Positions 11,269 to 23,021 of a stretch of 64,000 nt of DNA are shown here, piece after piece. The DNA is from Voacanga thouarsii. Taxonomy: Eukaryota > Streptophyta > Magnoliopsida > Gentianales > Apocynaceae. The translations under genes and the position numbers were made by a program. The stretch spans positions 1,348,001-1,412,000 of the forward strand of contig JANUWF010002022.1 in assembly GCA_026120185.1 (NCBI GenBank), written 5' to 3'. A model generated the notes under the pieces. That model did not search any database. It saw nothing but the letters and a program-made list of their open reading frames with translations, and was not told the DNA's origin. Positions within the stretch are counted from its first letter, which is position 1, and every line of letters starts with the position of its first letter.

Positions 11269-11733
11269 CTAGTCCTTATCAGAACCCTCATCATCAGCCT
11301 CATACAACCAACCCCCCGAATTCTTAGAAAAAGCTACTCTAATCCCACTGGCAAACCCCTCCATTGGCTCCTTTCTAGGGCGCCTAGAACTCTCCCCAGG
11401 CCCAACTCGGCTGGAAGAAGGAATGACAGAGGGCCTAGGTGGAGACTCATAGTCTATCTCCCCCGGGTCATCACTATCTGCTGCTAAGTCCACTGCGGGA
11501 CTAGGAGGGTGGGGTACATGATCCACTGCTATCACCTCATCATCAATGTCAGAGCTTATGTCTATCACTGGGATTGGGGGTGACTCAGGAATCTGGACCT
11601 CCTCATCACTGCTATCCTCCATAGGGATAACTGGCTGAGGGGCAGGCTGGGGAACTGGAAGGTCTTCCGGGTAAATAGGGATAGGCGGGTGCCATTGCTG
11701 CCCTTTTCTCACGGTCCTAAGCATTCTAACCAT
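11269..11733 (-). CDS. Acidic, proline-rich leader ORF of Gyp-1
   Basis: An intact frame of 154 codons, first coding segment after the primer site and about 85 bases from it. I do not recognise a domain. The middle is very acidic and Pro-rich (SSDEEVQIPESPPIPVID, SSDIDDE, DDPGEID), the N-terminus basic (MVRMLRTVRKGQ) and the C-terminus acidic (ADDEGSDKD). It could be an N-terminal extension of Gag, or a separate leader protein of this lineage; its last residues do not read into the gag frame without a break. It is notable as the only full-length uninterrupted ORF with a plausible start in an otherwise broken element. It may also be an unselected frame that escaped mutation. Confidence 0.55.
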   Translation of the reverse strand: MVRMLRTVRKGQQWHPPIPIYPEDLPVPQPAPQPVIPMEDSSDEEVQIPESPPIPVIDISSDIDDEVIAVDHVPHPPSPAVDLAADSDDPGEIDYESPPRPSVIPSSSRVGPGESSRRPRKEPMEGFASGIRVAFSKNSGGWLYEADDEGSDKD

Positions 11734-11817
11734 CCTACAGCATCAACAAGATAGGTTAGACAAAGATTTAAACATAAATAAATACATTATATACTATCAA
11801 TATTTGCCTATAACATA

Positions 11818-11830
11818 GTCTCTAATACCA
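11818..11830 (-). promoter_or_regulatory. Gyp-1 primer binding site (tRNA-iMet type)
   Basis: Minus strand TGGTATTAGAGAC, two bases after the LTR end. The plant initiator-Met primer site is TGGTATCAGAGC-like; this copy has a C-to-T change at position 7. Confidence 0.85.
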
Positions 11831-11875
11831 CTTGTAACATCCCACTACCTAGGCCCGCCAGGGCTGGGGATGTCG

Positions 11876-11896
11876 CCCCGTCCAAAGGACAAGGGG
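11876..11896 (-). promoter_or_regulatory. LTR-end hairpin (Gyp-1 copy, perfect)
   Basis: CCCC-GTCC-AAA-GGAC-AA-GGGG: an eight-pair stem with a two-base bulge and a three-base loop, 43 bases inside the LTR's outer 3' boundary. It lies in R/U5 of the transcript, where a hairpin could act in polyadenylation, strand transfer or packaging. Function is inferred only. Confidence 0.65.
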
Positions 11897-14800
11897 TCTT
11901 TATAACTAGGCCACACAAATAAAATAGCGAAATAAAAATAATACTTTAACTTAAAATTTATTACAACCCAAGGATAAATCTAAGATTAAATCCATGAATT
12001 CCAAAAACAAATCCAAAATAAAAATTATCCACTCTCAATTCCCAAAAGCATTACACAAATCAAATATCAGAAAATCTTCCAAGGCAAGCAATATCTAGCT
12101 ACTCATCCCCATAGCAGGATCGACCTAAAATCATGGTAAAAAGGGTGATGAGATAAAAATCTCAGTAAGTCCGTGGGTGCTTTGAGTGTCCAGTGAAAAC
12201 AGTTCGTGAATGCAAAGTATAAATCTTTATAAGAGAAATACTGGCAAGTAATAAACATTAGTCAAAAACCAAGAGTGGTGTTTTGGCTTTTCCAACCATA
12301 CATAAATAATAAAGTCAACCACTCAAAAGAAATGATCATGGGTTACCAAATGTTGGGCCCCATAACCGGTCAGAATGCCGACACTTTGTGCAGACTGACA
12401 AAAGGTAGGTGATCGGCATACCGGGCAAGATACTTCTCATTCTCTATACCCAAACAACAACCAGGTGTCTATTTCGGCAAAACACAGTCACTTGACTGAA
12501 AAATAACTGCTAGCTCGGACCGGCATGACCTACTGGATAACATTTTATCCGGGCAGGACTCATCTCTCAAGGTGGCTACCTATTGAGAGACTTACCCTAA
12601 CCCACCCTTATTGAGCACTCAACGTAACTTATCCCACTTGGGAAAAATGAACAAAACACAGTTCCACTTGAAAATGGCAATTAAGGGATTCCAAAGTCTT
12701 CGTCAAAATCAGTTTCAGAAAGAGTTTTGAGTTTGAGTAAACCTGCTTATTGTTTTTCAAATAATTGTTTGACTAGAATAAGGAAGAAGTCAATCCTTAA
12801 TTGCCTTTACAGAAATAAGTGTCCATGCACTTTACATTTGGCCTGCCATAATAAACAGTTTTACATCAATCAGGTTTTATGCAGGAGCTTACCTGATCCT
12901 TAGCTCGAGATAAAATAAAGATCTTGAACCGCTGACCCAACCCCGTCTGGGGTAAATATAAACCACAGTCAAACTCAAGCCAAAATCTACTTTTGCAAAT
13001 AAGACTAGCTCAACTCACAACTACCATGATCCTAGTGTCCCAAACTTTAAGGCCAAATAATAAATAAAAAGGTTTATAAGCTAAGTCTAATTTGATATTT
13101 AAAATAATTAATGTTTTAGGAAATAGGTACTAATAAGTTGAAGGTTTAATTATTGTTAAGAATAATTTAGAGTTTATTTGATGAAGAACCTAGGTGGTAT
13201 TAGATAAAATAATAATTTATTAATAATTAATTATTTGAAAATAATTGATAACTAAAATTTGTTGAAAATAAATTTTAATAGTGTTGATTGAAAGCAAATA
13301 AATAAATTTTAATAGGTTTTGATCAAAAGATAATAATTGAAAGATAATAAATTTTAATGATATTTATCAATATAAGACTTACAAAATTAATATTTTTACT
13401 TATTGTGATTATTTTCATAAAAGGCTTTATTTGATATTATCATTTTATATAATATCTGTATATATTTTATTTTCTAGTAAAGTTATTATTTATTTGACTA
13501 AAATATCCTTATTATATATATAATAATCCAAATCTACCCTTCTTAGGGATTTTCGAAATTACTAGCAAAATTCTTAATATTAAACATTTTATTCAAGAAA
13601 TAAAATTTTGCTTCGGGACAACTAGGTCATAATCATAATTCCACTTGCTAACTATAATCATGAACATATACTCCACTTCAATTTATCAAATCATCCAAAT
13701 CATGAATAAAAGTATAGATCTAAATTTATCTAGGCATGATCCAACCTCTACTAGCATAAACATAATCATAGCTTCAATAATCATACATGAATATAAATCC
13801 TATTAATCATAGATGACATAATCTCTAGTACACTTGATCACAAATACTACTTATGACATGGAGACATGCATTAAACCCTAAAAACACCATACAATCTACC
13901 AAGATAATCAACTCATACATAAATCCCATCTCCATCGTATCACACATTTATTCATGCTTCAATCTCTACTCATCACAACAATACATGCTCAAATCCTATT
14001 CATAATCCATCTCCTACCAATATCATCCTAGAGACATGAATCTAGAATTTAAAAGGAAGGTTGAAAAGGCTTACTTGATTGATGAGTACCTTGAAGGAGT
14101 TTCGAATGGATCTCAACTCCTAGATGAATGAATCCGTCTAAGGGAGATGTAGAAAGCATGGCCATTGGTGAAGGATTCATTTGGCCAAGAAGGAGAGGGA
14201 GAGAGAGAGAGAGAAGAATAAGAGAGTCCATTAGCATGCTTATTCATATATATATTCATTAGAGATCAAAGATTAGTGAAGATGAAGTTAATTGAACAAA
14301 CTTACCTTAAAGGTGATCTTGAGCCTTCACAAAAATTCTGATTTTTTATCCAAAAGAGCAAGTTGGATTTTGGAGTTTGATGTTAAAAATGGTATGGATG
14401 GACTCACGACAGTGAGTAGATGAAATCTGGAATTTTTGGAAGAAGTTTGAAGTGGTTTGGAGAGTTATTAGGCGAAAGAAAAGAGTAGGTGTTCTTGGTG
14501 TTCTATGTGTGCTTGAAGGTTCAATAGAATGGAGAGATTTTGGATTGGAGGCGGGCTGAAATTCTGTGTGTGTGCAGTGGCTGAATTGCTTGTGTTGTTT
14601 AGGTAGATGATTTTTCTGGTTTGAAAGGAAAAGGAAAGGCTAGATGCTGAAATCCTAAAAGAATATTTTAGGGAATCAAATTTGGAAACAAAATATAGCA
14701 AGAATATCTTTGTTTAATGGAAGCTTTTTGGAAGCTTCTATGGCCGAATTGTTGCTCTATGATTTGGCTGGATGAAAGCTGGTTGAAAAAGGCTAATGGT

Positions 14801-15850
14801 GGCTGAAAAGACGGAGTGTAATGGTGAAGAAAATGTTTGGTTGTTTGAGGGACATTTTTTGGAAGGTTGCTAAATTAAGGTTGCTGGAATTTTGGTATCC
14901 AATCAAGGCATGATTGCAGTAATTTGTTGGAGATATTTTAGGGCAGCCATGTCTAGTTTTTGTGCTGAAGCTTGGGGAAGACAATGGAGTTCAGTTCATG
15001 GCTGTTTAAGAGTGGTTTGTGCTGAAGAAAGATGGAGTTTCGGCCAGGGCTGGATTAGGAAACAAAGCTGGACAGAAATCCTACACAGAATTTCGCCATT
15101 GCTGGAATTTTTCTAGGCAGTTTCGGCTACCATTTTCCAGTCGGCTTGTAGAGAGTTTGAAGGAGATTTCAGGAGTCTTTCATGGCTGGTTTCCAACCTT
15201 CTTCTTGGAAGAAAAATGTGGGTAAGGAGCTAGGAGAAAACTAGAAGAAAACAGCTTGGTTGAAGACCACCAAAGCTGCGATTTTAACCAGGAATTTTTC
15301 TGGTTTTGCATAGCATTTGTGCAGCCCAAAATTAACCAAAAAATTTCAGATTTCAAGCTGATCAAAAGGGCCATTTTCTAGCCGCATTTGGGAGGGAATA
15401 ATGGTTGAGAATGTCAACACCTTGAAGGCACAAGAAGCTATAAAATTTTCAGTTCATTACATGAAGGAAAATGAACCTAGCTAGAGTGAAGTTTAGAAGG
15501 TTCACTAGGGAAATTAATTCTCTTGGAACCTTCCCCGTCTCTTCCACATTTTCGATCCATAAGATGTCTTTCACTAAGACATTTTTAGCCTTCAAAGCCA
15601 CAGCACTATACTAAATTTCTGGAATTAAAATTGGCTTAGAACAAATTTAACCAATCTAACGAATTGAGAATTAGGGAAAATTAAGGATCAAGGAGGAATG
15701 AATTCCCTTAGGAATTTTGTGTAGGGCAAAAAAATAGGATTAGGATACTCCTATCAAGTCTCCCCTAAGACAGCACCTCTACCCTATTCTAAAGCACATA
15801 AGGCCGAAAATATCACTTCCCAAGCAAAAATAAAATTTAATCATGCTAAA

Positions 15851-15926
15851 GCTCCAATGATGGAATTTGAACCCAAGACCTCAAGAATTAATTCCAATAC
15901 TCTAACCACTATACCACAACAACTCT
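15851..15926 (-). other. tRNA-like sequence in LTR (copy 3)
   Basis: Third copy, in Gyp-1's 5' LTR. The minus strand shows TATAGTGGTTAGAGTA and GGGTTCAAATTCC about 35 bases apart, the arrangement of A and B boxes in tRNA genes. Confidence 0.5.
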
Positions 15927-16167
15927 TGTTTTTATTTTATCTCTAAAATATTTTTCCTATTTAATCCTCAGGCTATCTCCCTATTTTCACCTCATGCAAT
16001 AATTACCATTTCACCCTTCTTACTCAATAATCATATCTAGGCCCTCTAGACTAGAAAACACAAATCCAAAGCACATAAAATTATAGAAAGATATATTTAA
16101 ACATGCAATAAAATATGATATGCATCCCAACCCTCTTGCTCTACGGTTGGTTTTGATTAGGGTTTCA

Positions 16168-16948
16168 CACCTACATACTGATAGACAGACAGAACGAGTG
16201 AATGGAATTTTTGAAGACATGTTCTGGGCTTGCGTTTTAAATTTTGGAGTTAAGTAGATTGATAATTTAGCGTATACAAAATTTATATACATTAATAGTT
16301 ATCAATCAACAATTAGAATAGTCCCATTTGAAGCTCTGTATTGAAGGAAATGATGTCCAAAATGAAGAATGGGTATACATGATGCTTTGGGTCTTCAAAA
16401 AGTTCAACATGCTCTGGAGATGATTAACATCAAATTGGAGGTAGTTCGGACTAGACAAAAAAGTCATACAAACCGACGTAAGAAAGATTTGGAATTTGTA
16501 GAATGAGATCATGTATTCTTGAAGTTAACTCCACAGCGACAATTGGGAATCAAAGGACAAGAAATGAAATTGGCATTTAGGTACATTAGGTCATTCCCTA
16601 TTGTCCAGAGGATTGAGAAGGTGACCAATCAATTAGAGTTACCAGTAGAGTTTCAAAGTATTCCTGATATGTTCCATGTTGCCCAACTTCAGAAATATGC
16701 AACTGATCTCACACATATTTTGAATGAAGAGCTTGCTGAGATAACTCTAACCTTAAAATATGCAGAAAAACTTATTAAGATCTTAGAGTATACTAAAAAG
16801 GGTGCAGAATAAAGAAAATTTCACTTATAAAAGTGTTATGGAATCATCATTTAGAGTGAGATGCAACTTAGGAAATGGAAGCGAAGATATTGAAGATGTA
16901 TCCGTAATTATTCTAGGTTTAAGTCAATTTTGAGGATGAAATTTTTTG
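16168..16948 (+). pseudogene. pol: Gyp-2 integrase C-terminus and chromodomain
   Basis: Plus-strand gypsy pol, starting mid-gene where Gyp-1 inserted. It opens with HTDRQTERVNGIFEDMFWACV, the usual HPQTDGQTER block with changes, then stops and frame changes. Positions 16519-16812 are open and hold LAFRYIRSFPIVQRIEKVT, FHVAQLQKYATDLTH and a chromodomain start; the chromodomain remnant continues to about 16920 in another frame (KVLWNHHLE, then EMEAKILKMYP). The sequence VNFEDEIFCKEGR just before the LTR is the standard chromovirus end. The upstream part must lie left of the window, beyond Gyp-1. Confidence 0.9.
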
Positions 16949-16962
16949 TAAGGAGGGGAGAT
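16949..16962 (+). promoter_or_regulatory. Gyp-2 polypurine tract
   Basis: TAAGGAGGGGAGAT directly before the LTR start TGTAATATCTC, preceded by the GAGGATGAAATTTTT coding signature. Confidence 0.88.
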
Positions 16963-17766
16963 TGTAATATCTCATATTTTAATCATCGATTGGCCACTAC
17001 TTGTGATAGGATGAGAATTTATATCAATGGCCAGAACAAAATATGATCGGTATAATAAGACAAATATTTTGGTATAATAATATTTTATCGGGACCTAGAT
17101 GTAATTATTAGATTTGTTCTACCCGTACTCTAAGTCTTTTAAAGGCTACTATTATTAACAAAATAAGAATTTGAAGGTACAGTGAGAAGAGAAACTGATC
17201 AGTGCAATGAAACACAGGTTTTGGTGTGAATTATGCTATTCGGGTTATTTGGGGCCTTTTCATCGTTTTGACCACCCCTGCTACTTTGACAAAAAATTTG
17301 ACCAAAATGAGAAGGAATTGAAGAATTTAAGTATTACCAATGTACTTAGTGGAATTCTTTGATTTAAATGGTGAAGTAAAACATTTTTCCATTCCAGACC
17401 CAATTTTGGCCATTTTTTAGAAAAATTAGAAATGCGGGTAAAACTTCGCCATGTGGCTATGTGATTGGTGGATAGGGACATGCGTCACATTATGAGAGGT
17501 TGTATGAGATTTCATACAAGATAAAGCTTATCAAATAAGTTTTAAAAAATAAATATAAAATTGGTGGATAAATGAAATTGCAACACGTGACGGATAGCCC
17601 ACAATTTGTGACCAAAGGGTCACCAATTTGGACCAAGAATGATAGTTAAGGAGCTAAAAATAGTTAGATTTCGTGCATAAGGAGTATGAAAAGAAGAGAG
17701 AAAGAAAAGGAAAGAAAAGCTAGAGAAAAATAGGGAGAAAAAAAGAATAAGGAGAGCGAAAGAAAG

Positions 17767-17767
<1 letters not shown>

Positions 17768-17798
<31 letters not shown>
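17768..17798. repeat. (TG)n microsatellite
   Basis: A 31-base TG run inside the Gyp-2 LTR, next to a purine-rich stretch. The His-Thr-rich frame over it on the minus strand is a repeat artefact. Confidence 0.97.
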
Positions 17799-17799
<1 letters not shown>

Positions 17800-20700
17800 C
17801 TTGGTGTTCATGAAGCAAAATCAAGCCAAGAGATCCTACATACAATGTAAAAGCCTATGCTTCAAGAATTAAACTCATAGATCTCATTACGAAGATTTAT
17901 TGATATTAATTTTAACATGAACACATGATTTTTATGTCTTGATTTTGGATCAAAGTCAGGGTTTGTGAACTTTTGTGTATGAACCTTGTATATGCTTATA
18001 TAAGTGCCAGTTGTCTAAGGGTTTTTGAATGATTTTTTGTGTGAAGAAGAACTAAATAATTATGGTGTCTTAAAGGGTTGTTTCCGATTGAGGAGATGAT
18101 GACCAAAGTAGAGTAAAATGGAATTTACTTGGTTGGAAAAATAGATTATACTAGCCTTTGATTAGAAAAGATGAATTTATGCTAAATAACTGTGATTCTT
18201 GTGAGCTATTGGAATATGGGAATCACATATTTAAAGAGTATTTGAAGAAAAATTGAATGAATTAATGGTTAAAAGATGTTAAAGACTAAAGAAGAACAAA
18301 GGAAAACATGAATAGTGGAATTGAGGTAAAACTATTGCGGTTGTTTTTGCCTAGTATTGTGCTACCGGAACCAGAACTCTAAAAAATACCAATACTAAAT
18401 TAAATTTAAGAGTCTTATGGTCCCTTTGGTATATCATAGAGCTAAATCAGAGTTGTGGATTGAAAGTTATGTGCTAAACAAAATCATGTGTCAAACAGTG
18501 AAATTCTAGAAAAATGAGTCTGAAAAATAGATGAACTTAAGGATGATTAATTATGTGATTTTAGATGAAATAAATGGGAAATAAGAAGTGAATCCCTTTT
18601 ATATGAAGGGATAGAGGTTGTGGGGAAAGAAAAATGAAAGAATTGATCAAATGACAAAAAAATGGCGTGAACGAAAGTTGAACGTTTTCCTTAACTGTTG
18701 GCTGAACGTCAGTTGGACATCGGCTCACCATTAAGCACATCGGCTACCCATCGAGCACATTGGCTGGTTGTCGGCTAACCGTCGGCTATTTTTCGGCCAA
18801 ACACAATTTGATCCAAAAATGATGTTTGATGTTGGTTTGTCGATAAGTGGCAAAAGGAATGTTGAAAATGGCGGAAACGATGGTTGAACGGCCGAAAATG
18901 GAAAGAGTTTTCTTAGGATAGGAGATGAGTCCCTTGGATTTCTAAAACTTTTTCTAAAGCTAGTGTGCTTTGTTTTTCCATGAAATGCTATGTTATATAC
19001 AGTTTTGGAAATCCCTAAATATGTTTAAGGTATATCTAAGAAATATTTGTTTTATGCCACTTTAGCCTAGAATGAACTTCATGATTAGCTTAGAAACCTT
19101 AACAAACAATTAAAGTATGAGTTTGTGCATTTAGTCCTTTCTCGATTAAATGCATGGAATTTTCAAAAAATGGTAAATTTTGGAATCGGGTATTCATAAA
19201 TTCACTAGAATGCCCTTATTGGAACATTTTATGGAAATGTGTTTGGAAACATTGAATTTAATCCTTTTTTTAGATTAGAATTTTGGAATTCTTAAAATGA
19301 GTTCCTTTTGGAATCAGGTATTTGGAAAATGATCCAAATATCTTTATTAGAATATTTTATAGAAACCATTGAAATCGAATATTCGTTAAATGACCAAAAT
19401 ATCCTTATTGGAGCTCTTGTGAATATTTTTTAAATCGGGTAAGGGTTAAATGACTCAAATACCCTCGGAAAGTCTTTTAGAATTAGGTATGAGTAAAATG
19501 ACCTTAATGGCCTTGGAAAATGACTTTTGTGACTGACTACGGGGAAAATGACCCGGATACTCTTGGAAACATGTTTCAATATGTTAATAGAACTATTTAT
19601 CTTGTTTCAACATAATTTTAGAAAATGATCTCTGGTGATGAGATTGACTTTTGGTAAACGACCTTTTGATCCTTGAAATTATTTTATTGGCCTGGTGTGC
19701 CATGGAATGAAATGATTGGCTTTGCAGATCCTATGCAAATGATGATTTGACTTGCGAGTTAGTGGGATCAAATTCTGAAAAGTGTTATTTTGCCCCAAAA
19801 ATGTTTTGATTTGAATCCAGTGGGATCAGATAACTCTCTGGCCTGATCAGTCAGACGGGGTTGGTATTGTTAATGTTGAGTACTCAGGAAAGACTTTGAT
19901 CTTTGTACTAGCCTACGTTTGTGTTAGAGGACCCTAGTATCCTGGCCTAGTTCTAGAAATTGTCTTACTCTGAAATGGGTGATAGGACATTCAAACGAGT
20001 CATCCTGGCTAGCCGTTTAGCACCTGACAATTGCCGTATTTGCAGGCACTTCTTATTTTTGAGTCATTTGTTGCATAATGGGCTGGGACACTCGTTGCAT
20101 TTGACTCTTTACTGCCTCGATGGTGATTGACGTCAAGATTGGGACCCCAAGTTTATGGTAGCAAGTAAAAGATTGTGTGCTACGGAACACTATGTATGAT
20201 GCGATATGCGTAAGCAGAAGTACGTTGTGGTGTACTTATTCCGACAACACACGGTTGAGTACTAGAGGCTGCAGTCTCAGTACAATGATATGTGGCGTTG
20301 AAGGTAAGGACTGCGGGACTTGCGTGTGGATACAGGCCGACCTTTTGTTAGAGAAGTGCTTGTGATTTGAAAAAAAATTAGTGCAATGATTTGAAATTGA
20401 AATACAGTTTTCAAAAAATGATTGAGTTCTTAATAAACTCTTCATTAAAGAGTTTTGGAATCATTTCTAGTGAACAAATGATATGCTATTCCACAAAAGT
20501 TTTATGTACTCTGTCTCTTTGATAAAGCACTAGCACACAAAGACTCACTAGGTGATTTTTCACTCACACATGTCCTTTATCTTATCCTTTTTGTAGGATA
20601 CAGAGTTAAGCGGACCTATGGATAGAGGACGATACCACAGTGACAGCAGAATAGGTCCAGACATTTTCCTTTTAGATAATATACCTTATTACTGATGTTG

Positions 20701-20813
20701 AATGAAAATTTTCATGTATGAGATTCTTTATTATATATGTGCATGTGACCATCTGTATGGATTGTTGTATGGATTTGGACCTTACATACTTAGTTTCTTT
20801 TTCAATATAAAGA

Positions 20814-20839
20814 CCCCTTGTCTGGAAAACTAGACGGGG
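20814..20839 (+). promoter_or_regulatory. LTR-end hairpin (Gyp-2 copy)
   Basis: CCCC-TT-GTCT-(8-base loop)-AGAC-GGGG on the plus strand, equivalent by orientation to the Gyp-1 hairpin. Stem bases GTCT/AGAC differ from GTCC/GGAC in Gyp-1 yet stay paired. Confidence 0.65.
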
Positions 20840-20891
20840 TGACACCCGGTGTTGATATGCTTCCATTGTTACCTTTAGCAGGGGTGTTACA

Positions 20892-21320
20892 TGTATCCTC
20901 GAAGTGAGCAATTATCTAGAGCTTATGCACGCAAATTGATACCTCCTTAGCCATCCACATATTCATAATTGCTCTAATAGCTTCCTGCCTTGTGGGCTAG
21001 CTCTTGTCAGCAAATATGATACGCAATGCTAGATCGATGTCATATGCAATAGGCATGTTTTTGTTCTTTGACTGAAGAACATTGGACATAGAAGCCAACA
21101 TATAGCATCAAGCTATTTCATTAGCTTTTTCAATGCCTTCTCGGCCTCACGATCTAGGTTCGTGGAATCTTCCCCAATTTCAGGACAGGGGTTGGTTTGA
21201 ACCTACTTGTACTCTTCCGCAGTGAGTATTACGTTCAAATCCCTTTTTCCACTGCACGTAGTTAGTTACAGTTAACTTATTCACCTTGAGAATAATAGAC
21301 AAAGGAATGAAATTAGACAT
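20892..21320 (-). pseudogene. gag: Cop-1 gag N-terminal part
   Basis: Minus-strand Ty1/copia gag. The likely start is at 21318-21320, giving MSNFIPLSIILKVNKLTVTNY, the typical opening of SIRE/Maximus-like gag (a sugar-like 'L.G.NY..WK' block, here VTNYVQWKKGFE). After a frameshift it reads EKANEIA, then YMLASMSNVLQ, YDIDLALRIIFADKS and ARQEAIRAIMNMWMAK-like blocks with in-frame stops. It is cut at 20892 by the Gyp-2 LTR. The rest of gag and all pol lie beyond the window to the left. Gag would form the particle; this copy is dead. Confidence 0.85.
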
Positions 21321-23004
21321 TTTAGTCGATTGGAAAAAGAAAAAGCTTTATTCAAAAAAATATTTGTTTTAGAAAAAAAAACATATAGAAATACACATTT
21401 TAAACATCATATTATTTTTCATGATATGGTGAACCTATTAAAACTATTATAAAAAATATGAAAATGTTGGCTATCAAAAAAATTAACAGAGCTTTGTAGG
21501 AAGGTTAACAATTCTCTAAGTTAAGTATATAACCATCACAAATTAAACTTCCTGAATAGGTAATGATCCAGAAATAGATCCATTGATATGATGGTTACTA
21601 CTTTCACCACCTACAGATAATCCAGCATTAATGCCTCCCATGATAGGTTGGCTGACACTAACACTTATCCTAAGCTTTAATTATAATTCCTCCATTACTT
21701 CTAGATTCTCGTGGAAATTAATCTTATAGGGGGTCATGCTTAGAATGACACGTGGAAATCCACAATCTCTAACAGGACTCCGTAATGGAAGCCATGGGGC
21801 CATTGGAACTCCTCTCCCACTTAATCTTTTGAGAAAAATAAGTTTTTAGGAAAAATATTTCTTTAAAATTAATAGTTTTTTTATTAACTTTAGTGAAAAC
21901 CCAAGAATTGAACAATTATTCTCTACGTCAAGGATAAAATCCTTTAAGAAAATAAATTATGAATTTTTATGTCGCTACTTAAATTAAAACCATTTTCTAG
22001 GAACTAAATTTAAAACACTTAAATTCAAAATTATTCTCCTTTTTAAAGAATAAACCATGAATTTATTTTAAATTACTTAATTCCATTTTAAAACATTTTC
22101 CTTAATTGTTTTTTTTTCTAGAGAAAAATTAATTTCTCAAAAACCTTTGTGCATTTGATCACAAAATTAAATACTCTAGACATGCTCCAAAAATAAAATT
22201 TCTACATGCTATTTCTAACCTTTAATTCTTATGTGAACAAATAATGGATTAAACAACAACAACAACAATAATAAGTATCTTTTTTAATCCTAAGGTGGTT
22301 CCACCTTTACTAACCATTTTCATGAATAATTATTTAATTCCTAAATAAATCATTGCAAGAAAAAAAACCTCATGTGATATGGGCCGCAAAAGAAACATAA
22401 AATATAAAGGAAATTAAATAAAAAAAACTCTAGAAGGCCTAAAACTGGAAGACCCAACTCGAACAGGCTAAACTGGACTGCACACTTAGATCGGTGCAAA
22501 AACTAATCCTTTCATCGCACAAGCCACTTGCGGCTACCCTACATCCTCTTGTGGCTTCAGGGATGAATTCCCCATGAACTGGCCATGGTTTCTCCTATCC
22601 CAGTCTTGGCTTGTGAGTATTCCAACTCACAAGCCAGCCACGACTTGCAAGAAACCACGCACGGTTGGGCTCTATTTCAGGAACCTCCGTCTTTTTCTGT
22701 TTTTTGTGATTTCTATTAGGGATTTCTACTGGGTTGATCTAGCATTGTATAGGCACCACTTTTCTTGCCTAAATTGAAATACAATTTCAAACATTTATGC
22801 CTTTCAAAACAAGGCGTATATGATTTCTACGAAAGCAATTAAAAATAAATTATGGGTGTCTATGCATGCACGCCGAGGCGTACACTAAATCTACCCATGT
22901 CAAAACCACGAGGGATCTATACATTCACAAAGATCATATTTTTAATTACTAAAGAAATCACCTTTTTCGGTGATTAACCCTAAGCATACTCCTAGATTTA
23001 ACTT
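21321..23004 (-). other. Cop-1 untranslated leader
   Basis: About 1.7 kb between the primer site and gag. AT-rich with homopolymer runs. It has a GC-richer patch at 22440-22720 with repeated short words around 'acaagcca(c)'. No coding motif was found; the frame at 22574-22777 lacks similarity to anything I know. Long leaders are usual in this copia group. Confidence 0.6.
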
Positions 23005-23017
23005 GGCTCTAATACCA
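23005..23017 (-). promoter_or_regulatory. Cop-1 primer binding site (tRNA-iMet type)
   Basis: Minus strand TGGTATTAGAGCC, four bases after the LTR end. It matches the initiator-Met site with one C-to-T change, the same change as in Gyp-1. Confidence 0.88.
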
Positions 23018-23021
23018 TGCT

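Larger units (their letters stand above)
1..16167 (-). mobile_element. Gyp-1: nearly full Tekay/Del-like Ty3/gypsy element
   Basis: A minus-strand LTR retrotransposon. Its 3' LTR (1-1960) is truncated by the window edge and its 5' LTR is 11833-16167. The internal region is 1961-2625 plus 7069-11832, interrupted by a foreign LTR at 2626-7068. In coding order it shows a tRNA-iMet-type primer site, an acidic leader ORF, gag with a zinc knuckle, protease, RT, RNase H, integrase, a chromodomain-type C-terminus and a polypurine tract. Order PR-RT-RH-IN with a chromodomain end is diagnostic of chromoviruses, and LTRs over 4 kb fit the Tekay/Del lineage. The two LTRs align closely by eye over the shared 1.96 kb, so the element is fairly young. 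It lies in the integrase of a plus-strand gypsy element that resumes at 16168. Coding regions carry many stops, so it is not autonomous now. Confidence 0.88.
11833..16167 (-). mobile_element. Gyp-1 5' LTR
   Basis: A 4.33-kb LTR, TGTAACATCCC to GGTTTCA on the plus strand, followed on its inner side by the primer site. It contains the LTR-end hairpin (11876-11896), a GA run (about 14191-14214) and the tRNA-like segment (15851-15926). The 3' LTR portion in the window aligns with 14205-16167 with few differences. No coding sequence is supported; the frame at 14892-15116 is antisense. Confidence 0.9.
16963..20891 (+). mobile_element. Gyp-2 3' LTR
   Basis: A 3.93-kb LTR, TGTAATATCTC to GGGGTGTTACA, orientation fixed by the polypurine tract on its left. 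The 3' end holds the hairpin at 20814-20839. It carries a GT microsatellite (17768-17798) and purine-rich sequence around 17690-17770. A family of short spaced blocks around 19180-19560 repeats the phrase 'AAATGACC...AATA(C)CCTT' several times. The right flank is copia gag on the minus strand, so Gyp-2 inserted into Cop-1. No gene is supported inside it. Confidence 0.88.

Noticed and set aside
17620..17811. Frame with a (His-Thr)n run
   Set aside because: Produced by the TG microsatellite and adjoining purine-rich sequence.
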